A stretch of 64,000 nt of DNA from Oscillospiraceae bacterium (GCA_020025535.1 JAHHRY010000002.1:1-64000), one strand, 5' to 3'; shown: positions 26,392-35,669, counted from the stretch's first letter. Program-made: numbers and translations. The notes: generated from the sequence alone by a model not told the origin.

Positions 26392-28101
26392 GTGAAAATG
26401 ATGAAAAGACTGACGTCTGTTGTCTGTATTGCGTTTTTGCTGGTATCTTTCATACTGATGAGCCTGCCGGCAGAAGCAGCCTCCGGTCCTTCACTGAGGA
26501 CTACACTGACCGACAATATCATACAGCGAGGAAGCAAGAAAACTTTTGATGTGTGGGCGCGCAATTCCGCAGGTCAGAAGATCAAAGCAATCGTAAAATT
26601 TAACGGTCAGAAAATCGAACCTACCTGGGATGATACTGAAAAAGCAAGCTATACGCTGACCTTTACAAAGGAAGGTGAAAATGTAGTCACAGTTTTGGCA
26701 TCCTCCGATGGTGGAAAAAGAAAAGAGCTCACTTATCATATCACATACAAGAAAGCAAACCCCGGTGAACCCATCGGTACGGCAGTCTGGAGTGTTGAAA
26801 TGTTTACGCTTGGCTGCGGGTATCTGGTGTACCCGGTAGAAACAACCATTTATGAGGGCGAGAACGCAGCTGAGCAGCTGGTTCGTCTGCTCCATGACCA
26901 CGGATATGTAAGTTACTACGGTGGCTCCGTGAAACAATCTTTCTATATGGCGTATGTGGCCAGCGGCACAGTGCGGGGGGAGCAATTTAACGGTTATAAG
27001 AAGAGTGGCGTACCCGACAATCCCTGCCAGCTGGTGATTCACCCGTCCATTCCCGATTTCCTTGATGCCCATCTGGAAGAGACAATGTCTTTCTACGATC
27101 CCAATGACTATGCAAATAACTGGGAAGGATACCTGGGTGAGTTCGTTATTTCCAACGGCTCCGGATGGATGTACTCCGTTAACAACGTGTTTCCCAATGT
27201 AGGATTTGCGGATAGTTATCCTTCTGACGGCGATGTCATCCGCGTTCAGTTTACTCTGGGCTATGGCGCCGATATCGGCGGCTTTTCGTCCATGGGCTCG
27301 GATATTCCCGGAGTGGATAATCAGCCCAGTTCCGGCTATTTTAATGCAGCAAACAAGGATCAGCTGACAAAGTCCATATGCAATGCACTCTCTTCCGGGC
27401 TTTTAAACTACAGCAAGCTGCATGCGGCCTATGATCAGGCACTGACAGTGGTATCCACATTGAACAGCACACAGACTGCGGTAAATAATGCAACTGCTGC
27501 ATTGAACAAAGCTCTGAAAGACGCGGAGAACGGCGCGGATACTCCGGAGCCTCCTCAGCCCACGAAGCCTTCCGTTCCGGAACCTCCTCAGCCGACCAAG
27601 CCTTCGACTCCGAAGCCTCCCCAGCCGACCAAGCCTTCGATTCCGGAGCCTCCCCGTCCGACCAATCCTTCCAATCCCAAACCTCCTCAGCCTACAAAAC
27701 CTTCTGTTCCGGTGCCTCCTCAGCCTACCAGACCGACTGATACAAAGCCTGTAGGTCCGAATCCCACGGATCCTGAGCAGCCTATTCCGGAGCCGACGGT
27801 TTCGCAGCCTGTTCTGCCCGATCCTACGGAATCCCAGCCGGGTGTCCTGCCGGAGGTGCCGGAAACCAGCAAGCCCGATCCTACGCAGACAACTCCTGTA
27901 ACACCCGGTCCCTCCGATCATCCGGATGGAACTGTGCCCACACATACGGAGGGAACAACCGAGAACCCGGCGGAAAACACAGAAAAGGACCATACAGCCG
28001 TTCTGATTGTATTGTCGATTCTGTGTGTGCTTCTGCTGGCGGTTATTGTAGCCGGTGTGTATTCCCTCAGAAAGAAAGGTAAGTCCTCAGGAAAGGAATA
28101 A
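26392..28101 (+). CDS. Exported DUF4430 (transcobalamin beta-like) protein
   Basis: 569 residues from GTG 26392 (AAAGGAG 9 nt upstream). Signal peptide 1-31 (ends LPAEAAS); an Ig-like/cadherin-like segment (about 35-115); a DUF4430-type domain (about 153-297) with YEGENAAEQLVRLLHDHGY, the signature GSGWMYSVNNVFPNVGF and GDVIRVQFTLGYGADIGG; a helical spacer; a Pro-rich stalk (about 383-530) made of PEPPQPTKPS-type repeats; one transmembrane helix (about 540-560) and a basic tail. DUF4430 corresponds to the C-terminal cobalamin-binding domain of intrinsic factor/transcobalamin. It lies in the B12-riboswitch operon between two toroid-domain proteins, so corrinoid binding on the outer face of the membrane is the natural reading. 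Confidence 0.87.
   Translation: MKMMKRLTSVVCIAFLLVSFILMSLPAEAASGPSLRTTLTDNIIQRGSKKTFDVWARNSAGQKIKAIVKFNGQKIEPTWDDTEKASYTLTFTKEGENVVTVLASSDGGKRKELTYHITYKKANPGEPIGTAVWSVEMFTLGCGYLVYPVETTIYEGENAAEQLVRLLHDHGYVSYYGGSVKQSFYMAYVASGTVRGEQFNGYKKSGVPDNPCQLVIHPSIPDFLDAHLEETMSFYDPNDYANNWEGYLGEFVISNGSGWMYSVNNVFPNVGFADSYPSDGDVIRVQFTLGYGADIGGFSSMGSDIPGVDNQPSSGYFNAANKDQLTKSICNALSSGLLNYSKLHAAYDQALTVVSTLNSTQTAVNNATAALNKALKDAENGADTPEPPQPTKPSVPEPPQPTKPSTPKPPQPTKPSIPEPPRPTNPSNPKPPQPTKPSVPVPPQPTRPTDTKPVGPNPTDPEQPIPEPTVSQPVLPDPTESQPGVLPEVPETSKPDPTQTTPVTPGPSDHPDGTVPTHTEGTTENPAENTEKDHTAVLIVLSILCVLLLAVIVAGVYSLRKKGKSSGKE
27540..27990 (+). repeat. Proline-rich repeat stalk
   Basis: Imperfect tandem repeats coding PEPPQPTKPS-like units (CCTCCTCAGCC.ACCAAGCCTTC at nucleotide level). 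They probably span the cell wall and hold the DUF4430 domain away from the membrane. Confidence 0.85.
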
Positions 28102-28106
28102 GAAAG

Positions 28107-29996
28107 ATGAAAAGAATTACAGCGATTTTTCTGAGCCTTTTAATCCTTGTGTGTTCCGTTTCCGGAACGGCATTGGCTCAGCAGTCGGCTGGAGAAGAGG
28201 TTTTGTCCATTGCCAAAGACATTATCCGGTGGAAGAAGCTGGATAACGGGTCAACACCGGACGGGTTTCTGATTAACGAAACTTATCTGGAAATGGCAGG
28301 ATCCACGCCCGGTGACTGGTATCCTATCGGTCTCGGAAGACTGGGCATCGCCGATAATAATGCAGGTTATCTTGCTGTAATTAAGGACCGGGTTCAGGAA
28401 CGCTACGGTCAGCCGGGCAAGCTCAGTGCAGCAAAAGCGACGGAATGGCATCGAATCTCTCTGGCGATTCTGGCCATGGGCGGCGATCCTACCAATATGG
28501 GCGTGGATAAAAACGGTCAGACCATCAATCTGATTGCCGATGGCACTTATGACAGAGGCAAGACCACGCCTCTGGGCAGACAGGGAATTAACGGCTGGAT
28601 CTGGGGCCTCATCACGCTGGACAGCCTGCGCTATGAGATCCCCGAGGGAGCCTTTTACTCCAGAGATGATATTATTATCGAGATTCTTCGTCAGCAGCTG
28701 AACGACGGAGGATTTGCCCTGAGCGGCAAATCCTCCGATCCCGACATTACGGCTATGGCGCTGCAGGCCCTTGCGCCTTACTACAACAGTGAAAAGACCT
28801 ATTCCTATAAGCAAAAGGTCCTGGGAGAGACGGTTACCAAAACGGTGCATCAGGTGGTTGAAGAAGCACTGACCTGTCTTTCTGCGCTGCAGCATGACAC
28901 GGGAGACTACGGAAGCTGGGGCACCGAGAACGTAGAGAGTACGGATCAGGTAACGGTGGCTCTTTGCTGTCTGGGAATTGATCCTCTGAAAGATGAGCGT
29001 TTTATCAAGAACGGCAAAACACTTTTGGATGGTATTCTCCGTTATCGGATGCCGGACGGTGGATTTGTGCATTCCTTTACTTATGATCCTGACAATCCCA
29101 CTTCACTTCCGGATGAATCAAACACCATGGCCAGCGAACAGACGCTCTACACAATGACAGCAATCTGGCGTCATGGACAGAATATGCGTACTCTGTATGA
29201 TTTCCGGGAGGAGCAGAGCAGTGCACTGAAAAAGAGAATCGCCGATTTGGAAGCGCAGATTACCGCAATCGGAGATTCTGCCGATAAAGCGGAATACGAA
29301 AAACTGCTGAAAGAGTTTTATTCCATTCCGGAAAACGAGCGTAATTATGTCGGTAACTACTGGACTTTGTCGGATGCGGCAAGAAAAGCCGGTGTGGACA
29401 TTGAAAAGATTGCAGATACTACGCCGGTTGTAGAAAGTCCCCGGGATGAAGATGATAACGAAAATGTTCTGCTTTACTTCACCCTGTCCGACCGGAAAGC
29501 AGTGGATGATCTGCCTGAGAAACTTTCCACAGAGTACTATGTTCAGGTGACCACATTGCTGGATAAGCTGCTTCAGTCTGAGGATTTTGAAACCAAAGAA
29601 CAATATCTGGAAAAACTGACTGCAGCAAAAGATGAAATCTCCGAGATTCAGGCAGAGATCGACAGCATCAACGCCGAAATTAAAGAGAAACTGTATCCCT
29701 TTGAGGGAATATCCCTGAAGGACAAGAAAACCGTTGATGAAATTGTAGAACGCTACCAGGCACTCAGCGCCTATGACCAGGAAAAAATTCTTCGCTGGGA
29801 AGATGTCATTAAAACCAAAACGAAGATCGACAACGTGCTGCGCGGTTTGATTATCGGTGCGGTTTTGGTTGTGATTGCCGCAGTTTTGACGGTATTCCTT
29901 GTGCGCAGCATCCGGAAAAAGCGCAGAAAAAAGGAAATGGAAATGGATGAACTGGCAGCGCTTTATGAAAATGAACAGGATGAAGCAGGGAAAGAA
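28107..29996 (+). other. Alpha/alpha-toroid region and anchor of the next CDS
   Basis: Domain map for the CDS at 28107-30008. The toroid covers about 28180-29215 and aligns with the toroid of the giant protein through shared blocks GINGWIWGLI, DITAMALQALAPYYN, GTENVESTDQV and GKTLLDGILRYRMPDGGF. A coiled coil lies at about 29540-29700 and the membrane helix at about 29836-29905. Confidence 0.75.
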
Positions 29997-30008
29997 GGTG
30001 CAGATTGA
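28107..30008 (+). CDS. Exported alpha/alpha-toroid protein (transcobalamin alpha-like)
   Basis: 633 residues. Signal peptide (1-25, ends GTALAQQ), then an alpha/alpha-toroid of the prenyltransferase/terpenoid-cyclase superfamily type (about 25-370), a helical and coiled-coil region (about 370-565), one transmembrane helix (about 576-598) and a very basic cytoplasmic tail (RSIRKKRRKKEME). The toroid is clearly paralogous to residues 632-962 of the giant protein. Intrinsic factor and transcobalamin use the same fold as their N-terminal cobalamin-binding domain. In this operon the matching beta domains sit on separate proteins (26392 and 30005), so the complete binding site may be formed between chains. 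Six bp separates it from the previous stop. Confidence 0.87.
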   Translation: MKRITAIFLSLLILVCSVSGTALAQQSAGEEVLSIAKDIIRWKKLDNGSTPDGFLINETYLEMAGSTPGDWYPIGLGRLGIADNNAGYLAVIKDRVQERYGQPGKLSAAKATEWHRISLAILAMGGDPTNMGVDKNGQTINLIADGTYDRGKTTPLGRQGINGWIWGLITLDSLRYEIPEGAFYSRDDIIIEILRQQLNDGGFALSGKSSDPDITAMALQALAPYYNSEKTYSYKQKVLGETVTKTVHQVVEEALTCLSALQHDTGDYGSWGTENVESTDQVTVALCCLGIDPLKDERFIKNGKTLLDGILRYRMPDGGFVHSFTYDPDNPTSLPDESNTMASEQTLYTMTAIWRHGQNMRTLYDFREEQSSALKKRIADLEAQITAIGDSADKAEYEKLLKEFYSIPENERNYVGNYWTLSDAARKAGVDIEKIADTTPVVESPRDEDDNENVLLYFTLSDRKAVDDLPEKLSTEYYVQVTTLLDKLLQSEDFETKEQYLEKLTAAKDEISEIQAEIDSINAEIKEKLYPFEGISLKDKKTVDEIVERYQALSAYDQEKILRWEDVIKTKTKIDNVLRGLIIGAVLVVIAAVLTVFLVRSIRKKRRKKEMEMDELAALYENEQDEAGKEGAD

Positions 30009-30559
30009 AAAAGGATATCCTGGCAATTCTTTGCATTATTCTGCTGGTGGTCGTTGTTATCAACGGAACCAACATTCAGTCGGTGGATGAATACTATCTT
30101 ACGCACATAGACGACATTACACCGGACAGCGAAACGGTTACCATCAGCATCCGATGCAATACGATTCTGGATAACTATGACGATCTGGATCCGGCCCTCA
30201 GATCTGAGGAATTTGTACCTGCGGATGGTGTGATTCTGCCGCCTACCAAATATGTACTCCGTCCGGGGGATACGGTGTTTGACATTCTCGACCGGGCTGT
30301 ACGCTATAATAAAATCCAAATGGAATATCAGGGCGCTGACAAGAATAGCTTCGGAAGCGTGTATATCCAGGGTATCCATTATCTGTATGAGTTTTCCTGC
30401 GGGCCGTATTCCGGATGGATGTACCGGGTGGACGGAGAGTTCCCGAACTACGGCTGTTCCAAGTACGAGCTGAAGGACGGACAGGTAATTGAATGGATTT
30501 ATACCTGCAATCTGGGTGAGGATGTCGGCTGCATCTGGATGGGAGATGAAGAAAGTTGA
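30005..30559 (+). CDS. Membrane-anchored DUF4430 protein
   Basis: 184 residues. An N-terminal hydrophobic helix (residues 4-22, uncleaved anchor or signal peptide without a lipobox) is followed by a single DUF4430-like domain: LRPGDTVFDILDRAVRYN near 88-105, GPYSGWMYRVDGEFPNYG near 137-154, and a C-terminal GEDVGCIWMGDEES. TTG start 30005 overlaps the stop of the toroid gene, with AAAGAAGG upstream. Equivalent to the transcobalamin C-terminal domain. As the smallest component and nearest the importer genes, it could hand corrinoid to the ECF transporter. Confidence 0.85.
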   Translation: MKKDILAILCIILLVVVVINGTNIQSVDEYYLTHIDDITPDSETVTISIRCNTILDNYDDLDPALRSEEFVPADGVILPPTKYVLRPGDTVFDILDRAVRYNKIQMEYQGADKNSFGSVYIQGIHYLYEFSCGPYSGWMYRVDGEFPNYGCSKYELKDGQVIEWIYTCNLGEDVGCIWMGDEES

Positions 30560-31437
30560 AGGCATTCGCAAATTATCATCCCGCAGTACTGCTGGTGTAT
30601 TTTATTTCCGTGCTGGGAACCGTCATTTTTGTCTCCAATCCGGTTCTGCAGATTACGGCACTGCTGGGAGGTATTCTTTTCTCCCTGATGCTTCAGAAAC
30701 GCAGCGAGATACCGGGCAACATAGGATTTTATACGGCGCTGTTTCTGATGGCTGCGATTCTGAATCCGATGTTTTCCCACAACGGTGTCACGCCGCTGTT
30801 CTTTCTGAATGGCAATCCGGTGACATATGAAGCCATCATCCGGGGAATTGCAATCGCTGTAATGATCGTTGGATTCCTGCTGTGGTGCAAGTGCTACAGC
30901 GAGATTATGACCAGTGATAAATTCCTCTACCTGTTTGGTAAGGCGATTCCCAGATTCTCACTGATTCTGGCCATGATACTTCGCTTTGTCCCTATGTTCA
31001 AGCGGCGGTGGCACAGCGTAAAACGTGCCCAGAAAGCAATGGGGTTTTACTCTACCAAAAGCTATGTGGACCGGATCCGCAACGGTATCCGTGTGTTTTC
31101 AGCGATGATTGCATGGACGTTTGAAAACACGCTGGAAACCTCGCTTTCCATGAAGGCAAGAGGTTATGGAATCAAAGGAAGAACGAACTTTACACTGTTC
31201 CGGTTCTATGCTCACGATGCTGGAATTTTGAACGTGTGTGTCTTGCTTGCTGCGCTTACGGCGGTGGGTTCTGTAGTAGGGGAAATTACCTTTTATTACT
31301 ATCCACGAATTACGCAGCTCAGTTTGTCGCCTTTTGCGATCTGCGTTTATGTCGCTTTTGGTGCACTGTCTTTTCTGCCGTTTTTCATTGAAGTAAAGGA
31401 GGCGCTTGTATGGAAATACTGCGTATCGAAAATCTGA
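30556..31437 (+). CDS. ecfT: ECF transporter T component (EcfT)
   Basis: 293 residues with about five to six transmembrane helices. The transmembrane scaffold couples the ATPases to a substrate-binding S component. The coupling-helix region contains LSMKARGYG near residues 197-205, the family's A-R-G motif that contacts the ATPases, and there is a basic patch MFKRRWHSVKRAQKAMG near 149-165. TTG start overlaps the previous stop by 4 bp; its 3' end overlaps the ATPase gene by 28 bp, indicating tight coupling. No S component gene adjoins it. Confidence 0.9.
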   Translation: MKAFANYHPAVLLVYFISVLGTVIFVSNPVLQITALLGGILFSLMLQKRSEIPGNIGFYTALFLMAAILNPMFSHNGVTPLFFLNGNPVTYEAIIRGIAIAVMIVGFLLWCKCYSEIMTSDKFLYLFGKAIPRFSLILAMILRFVPMFKRRWHSVKRAQKAMGFYSTKSYVDRIRNGIRVFSAMIAWTFENTLETSLSMKARGYGIKGRTNFTLFRFYAHDAGILNVCVLLAALTAVGSVVGEITFYYYPRITQLSLSPFAICVYVAFGALSFLPFFIEVKEALVWKYCVSKI

Positions 31438-33086
31438 GTTTTCAGTATCCTCAGGCAGAAAAAAAGGCAGTGGATGGTGTATCTCTGGCAATCAACTCGG
31501 GTGAGTTTGTGGTTGTCTGCGGAGAGTCCGGCTGCGGAAAAACGACCCTTTTAAAGCTCCTGAAAAAGGAATTGTCGCCTGTGGGCGAGAAGAGCGGAAG
31601 CATCCTCTATAAGGGTATTCCTCAGGAGGAACTGGATAAAAGGACAAGCGCATCCGAAATCGGATATGTTCTGCAAAATCCCGATAATCAGCTGGTTACC
31701 GACAAGGTTTGGCATGAGCTGGCTTTCGGACTGGAGAATCTGGGTGTTCCAACCGAGATTATTCGCCGCAGGGTAGGAGAAATGGCCAGCTATTTTGGCA
31801 TTCAGGACTGGTTCCGGAAAAAGACGGACGAGCTGTCCGGCGGACAAAAGCAGCTGCTGAATCTGGCTGCAGTTATGGTTATGCAGCCGAAAATTCTTAT
31901 TCTGGACGAACCTACCAGCCAGCTTGACCCAATTGCAGCTTCGGATTTTATCGCTACACTGCAGAAGCTGAACCGGGAACTGGGACTGACGATTATCCTT
32001 GTGGAGCACCGGCTGGAAGAGGTTTTTCCTGTTGCCAATAAGATTTTACTGATGGATCAGGGAAAGATCCTGCTGTATGACGCCCCAAGAGAACTGGGTC
32101 AGGAACTGAGGAACATTCGCAGCGATCACCATATGCTTCTCGGCCTTCCCAGTGCCGTCCGTATTTATAATGCGCTTAATATCTGCGATGAATGCCCGCT
32201 TACGGTTAAAGAAGGCAGAGATTTTCTGGAAAAGCACTTCCATGAGCCGGATGAACAGGCGGTACCTGCGGAGTATGTCCACAGCGACAGTATTGCTGTA
32301 GAGCTGGAAAAGGTGTGGTTCCGCTATGAAAAGGATTTGCCGGACATTCTGCGCGGTACAACCCTGAAGGTTTATCAGGGAGAATTTTACTGTATCCTGG
32401 GCGGAAACGGTACCGGTAAGACTACCACACTGAATGTGGTTTCCGGGCTGAATAAAGCCTATCGGGGTAAAGTGCTGATTGACGGCAAGCCAATCAAAAG
32501 CTACAAGGGCAATTCACTGTACCGGAATAATCTGGCGTTTTTGCCTCAGAATCCCCAAACGGTATTTATCAAAGACAGTGTCCGGGAGGACTTTACCGAG
32601 GTTCTGGCCGGACTGGATGTCCCAAAGTCTCAGCGCAGCGAAAGGATTCAGGGCGTTGCAGAACGAATTGGTATTACGCACCTTCTGGACAAGAATCCTT
32701 ATGATTTGTCCGGCGGTGAGCAGCAGAAATGTGCCATAGCCAAGATCCTGCTTCTGAAGCCGAAGATTTTCCTGATGGATGAACCGACAAAGGGACTGGA
32801 TGCCTATTCAAAACATACACTGCAGTGCATTTTGGAAGACCTGAAAAGGGAAGGCATTACCATCATCATGGTCACCCATGACGTGGAGTTTGCTGCGGAA
32901 AATGCGGACCGGTGTGCGCTGTTCTTCGATGGGGAGATTCTCTCGGCCGATATCCCTACGAAATTCTTTTCGGAGAATAACTTCTATACCACTGCTGCAA
33001 ACAGAATGGCGCGTCAGCTGTGGCCGTCGGCGGTTACCTGCAGTCAGGTGGTTGCCTGCTGTCAGGAACAGGTGGCGCAATCCTGA
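31410..33086 (+). CDS. Double ATPase of ECF transporter (EcfA-EcfA' fusion)
   Basis: 558 residues with two complete ABC ATPase domains. Domain 1 (about 1-235): Walker A GESGCGKTTLLK near 38-49, signature LSGGQKQLLNLA, Walker B ILILDEPTSQLDP. Domain 2 (about 290-530): Walker A GGNGTGKTTTLN near 331-342, signature LSGGEQQKCAIAK, Walker B IFLMDEPTKGLD. The arrangement is that of EcfA1/EcfA2 in one chain, as in some vitamin and cobalt ECF systems. It powers the membrane importer formed with EcfT; the likely cargo, given riboswitch control, is a corrinoid. ATG follows AGGAGGCG. Last gene of the operon. Confidence 0.92.
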   Translation: MEILRIENLSFQYPQAEKKAVDGVSLAINSGEFVVVCGESGCGKTTLLKLLKKELSPVGEKSGSILYKGIPQEELDKRTSASEIGYVLQNPDNQLVTDKVWHELAFGLENLGVPTEIIRRRVGEMASYFGIQDWFRKKTDELSGGQKQLLNLAAVMVMQPKILILDEPTSQLDPIAASDFIATLQKLNRELGLTIILVEHRLEEVFPVANKILLMDQGKILLYDAPRELGQELRNIRSDHHMLLGLPSAVRIYNALNICDECPLTVKEGRDFLEKHFHEPDEQAVPAEYVHSDSIAVELEKVWFRYEKDLPDILRGTTLKVYQGEFYCILGGNGTGKTTTLNVVSGLNKAYRGKVLIDGKPIKSYKGNSLYRNNLAFLPQNPQTVFIKDSVREDFTEVLAGLDVPKSQRSERIQGVAERIGITHLLDKNPYDLSGGEQQKCAIAKILLLKPKIFLMDEPTKGLDAYSKHTLQCILEDLKREGITIIMVTHDVEFAAENADRCALFFDGEILSADIPTKFFSENNFYTTAANRMARQLWPSAVTCSQVVACCQEQVAQS

Positions 33087-33098
33087 AAAAAGGGCATA

Positions 33099-33137
33099 AA
33101 AATATCGCAGACACGAAAATGTCTGCGATATTTTTTT
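33099..33137. terminator. Bidirectional terminator between ecfA and yitT-like gene
   Basis: AAAATATCGCAGACA / TGTCTGCGATATTTT stem with T/A flanks on both sides, serving both converging genes. Confidence 0.9.
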
Positions 33138-33142
33138 AAGAC

Positions 33143-34045
33143 TTATTCAGCTGCACATTCCTTTGATTGGCACGGGGCAGGAGAGGCAGGGGCTATATTC
33201 TGGGTTTTGGGACGATAAATGACTTTGTTCACCTCATAGACGGTAATGAAGGCGTTTCTGTCAGTTTTGTCAAGGAAGCTCATGAGCTTCTGATATTCAT
33301 GTTTGTTTACGATTGTAATGATCTCTTTTCTGGGTTCCATGTTACAGGCACCGGCAATCTCATAAACGGTTGCGCCGCTGTGAAGCTCGTGGATCACATA
33401 GTTGCGGATTTCTTCTTCCTTATCGGAGATGATACAGACACGCTTCTTGATGTTAAAGCCAAAGATGAAACGGTCCAGAACGATACCGTTCATATAAGTA
33501 CCCAGCAGGCTCAGTACAACGATCTTCTTGTCTGAAACGAGGGCAGAGGAAAGAGCAACTACGGCTCCGGAGAGGGACATAGCGGTGCCCAGTTCTATCT
33601 TCAGATACTTATTCATGAACTTGGCTACGATGTCCAGGCCACCGGAGGAGGCGTTGCAGTTGAACAGAATTGCAAGGCCAAAGCTGACTACAAAAACATA
33701 GCAGATCAGGTCCAGAAAGGGGTCACCCATAATAGAATCGCAGTCGGGGAAGCATTTCTCTAAAATCCCCAGGAATGTAGGGAGCAGGATGGAGGTATAG
33801 ACGGTTTTGGCGCCGAATTCTTTACCGATAAAGATAAAGCCAAGAACCAGAAGACCGGCATTCAAAATAAGAGTAATATTGGAAACGGAAAGTGGGATGA
33901 AGTTGGCGAGGATGATTGCAAGACCGGAAACACTGCCGACAGACAGGTGACTGGGCATCATAAGGAAATAGACTGCTGCAGCTATGATGGCAGTACCAAT
34001 GGTAATCAATACAAATTCCTTTATGGTTTTTAGATATTTTTTCAT
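33143..34045 (-). CDS. YitT-family membrane protein
   Basis: 300 residues. Five or six transmembrane helices in the first 190 residues (YitT/DUF161 type; GSVSGLAIILAN and NCNASSGGLDIVAKF are recognisable), followed by a soluble DUF2179 domain (about 210-275, with CIISDKEEEIRNYVI and ITIVNKHEYQKL). Function of the family is unknown. ATG 34045 follows GAGGCG; an upstream in-frame TTG at 34072 has no ribosome site. Confidence 0.9.
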   Translation of the reverse strand: MKKYLKTIKEFVLITIGTAIIAAAVYFLMMPSHLSVGSVSGLAIILANFIPLSVSNITLILNAGLLVLGFIFIGKEFGAKTVYTSILLPTFLGILEKCFPDCDSIMGDPFLDLICYVFVVSFGLAILFNCNASSGGLDIVAKFMNKYLKIELGTAMSLSGAVVALSSALVSDKKIVVLSLLGTYMNGIVLDRFIFGFNIKKRVCIISDKEEEIRNYVIHELHSGATVYEIAGACNMEPRKEIITIVNKHEYQKLMSFLDKTDRNAFITVYEVNKVIYRPKTQNIAPASPAPCQSKECAAE

Positions 34046-34637
34046 AATACGCCTCACTAAATTCGTAATCAATCTTTCTCAACAGAGGTTCTGAACGGAT
34101 TGCACACACATCCATCATCTTAACACTATCCATACAAATATTCAAGCCTATTCTAAGAATAACCACACAATTTGCTTGCAAATTTAGAATGATGCGGTTT
34201 TTTGCTGAAATCCACAGAAAAATGGATAAGCGTCACGATTGAACCCGGAAAATGCAGGTAATATATTTTTCTCCGGCAGCTCAGAAACGGTGCAGGATCG
34301 GCCTGAGACAGGGCAGGGAAACGGCATACATATTCGGCATCGAAAAACCCGGAACATCCCGAAAAGCAGCATCTCCCAGTCCGCATGACCGCGGAAAGAA
34401 GTTTTTGTGAGTTTCGTTTTCGGCAATAGACTTTAACTGACAGATATGGTAGAATCTTATCAATATCGTTGCGTTTGCCGGAAGGCTTCAATGGAAATCG
34501 GAGAAACTTATGTACAGCAGGCAGCAAAGAAATTTCCGCATCCGCAGCGGGGCGTACAGGCAACTGCATTCTGTGCCTGCTGCATGGATAACGGTCTCAG
34601 TTGAAAGAAACAATCATGATGAAAAGGAGGACGGACA
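34046..34637. other. Intergenic region, no gene seen
   Basis: Only short antisense frames without ribosome sites. A weak promoter-like TTTAAC...TAGAAT lies at about 34432-34455 ahead of the lipoprotein gene. Nothing else is recognised. Confidence 0.5.
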
Positions 34638-35498
34638 ATGAACAGGAAAATTATCGCAGCAGGGTGCTGTTGCCTTATGATTGCCGGTTTGCTGATGCTT
34701 GGCGGCTGTGCTCAGAAAAATGAAACTGCATCCACACCCCATAACGATCGTCCGAATAAGGAAGATACTGCGGTCAGTGAAATAGAAGACGGTTTGTCAA
34801 GCGTAGAATTCTCCAATATTGATATTTCGGTAATCGGAGCCGATATTTATCTGGTCACCGGGGATAAATACGCCATATCCTATGATTTGCATGCCAAAGA
34901 AATTGTTGAGCGCTCGGAAGTGGTAGGAGATACGCTCTACTTCTCCACAAGGTTTGACTGGGAGTGGAAACCGGACTATGGTGATTTCAGAGTGACCGTA
35001 ACCGTCCCGGAAGATGCACAGCTGAATCATGTGAAATTATCAACGGTTGCAGGCAACATCGTTGATTCTGACAGAACGTACTCTGAGGCGATTCTTGAAA
35101 CCACTTCAGGCAGAATCGAACTGAGTCGGATGAACGTACAGCGCATCGATGCAAAAACGGTTTCGGGCGGGATTTCCGTGACAGAAAGCACAGTTTCCAA
35201 GCTTCTGGCTGCGGATACGACCGGTTCCATAACCCTGGATGGTGATTTCGGAGTTGTCCGCGCTTACTCCGTATCAAGTGACTGTAAATTGACCGGTACG
35301 CTTGAAAAAGAGGCCAATATTGAAACTGTTTCGGGTAATATCTCTGTATCTGTTGGCGATGCGTCGGTGCAGGCGGCCAGCTATGGCACCGTTTACTGGA
35401 ATGAAGCCGACCAGGGACACGCTTTCAAAAAGGCTGAGGGAGAAACCAAACTTTTGCTGAAGAGCGTTTCCGGAAAAATCAGAATTACCACGGAGTGA
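34638..35498 (+). CDS. DUF4097-type lipoprotein
   Basis: 286 residues. A lipoprotein signal peptide with lipobox LGGC (Cys at about residue 29) is followed by a linker and a right-handed beta-repeat domain (about 50-286) in which short strands with SGNI/SGKI turns recur (VAGNIV, TSGRIEL, VSGGISV, TGSITL, VSGNISV, VSGKIRI), as in DUF4097/DUF4098 adhesin-like proteins. It should sit on the outer face of the membrane. Function unknown. AAAAGGAGG precedes ATG. Confidence 0.85.
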   Translation: MNRKIIAAGCCCLMIAGLLMLGGCAQKNETASTPHNDRPNKEDTAVSEIEDGLSSVEFSNIDISVIGADIYLVTGDKYAISYDLHAKEIVERSEVVGDTLYFSTRFDWEWKPDYGDFRVTVTVPEDAQLNHVKLSTVAGNIVDSDRTYSEAILETTSGRIELSRMNVQRIDAKTVSGGISVTESTVSKLLAADTTGSITLDGDFGVVRAYSVSSDCKLTGTLEKEANIETVSGNISVSVGDASVQAASYGTVYWNEADQGHAFKKAEGETKLLLKSVSGKIRITTE

Positions 35499-35669
35499 AA
35501 AAGGCGGCCTTTCAGGAGCGCCTGGCGGAAGCTGTGGGAACGGTTTCCGGGAATTTACAATAATCAATAATACAATAACCGGACAATGACCGGATGATTG
35601 TCGGCCGGCAAGTGGAATGCATTACCGGCTGAAAATGAAAAATCAGAAACTGTGTTTTGAGGTAAAGAT

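Noticed and set aside
20339..28101. CRISPR-like or satellite repeats
   Set aside because: The repetition is in coding sequence with a 3-base period (GLUG, helical and Pro-rich protein repeats), with no constant repeat/spacer lengths.
34153..34569. 138-codon minus-strand frame between the YitT-like and lipoprotein genes
   Set aside because: No start context, no recognisable domain, and several overlapping alternative frames of similar quality.
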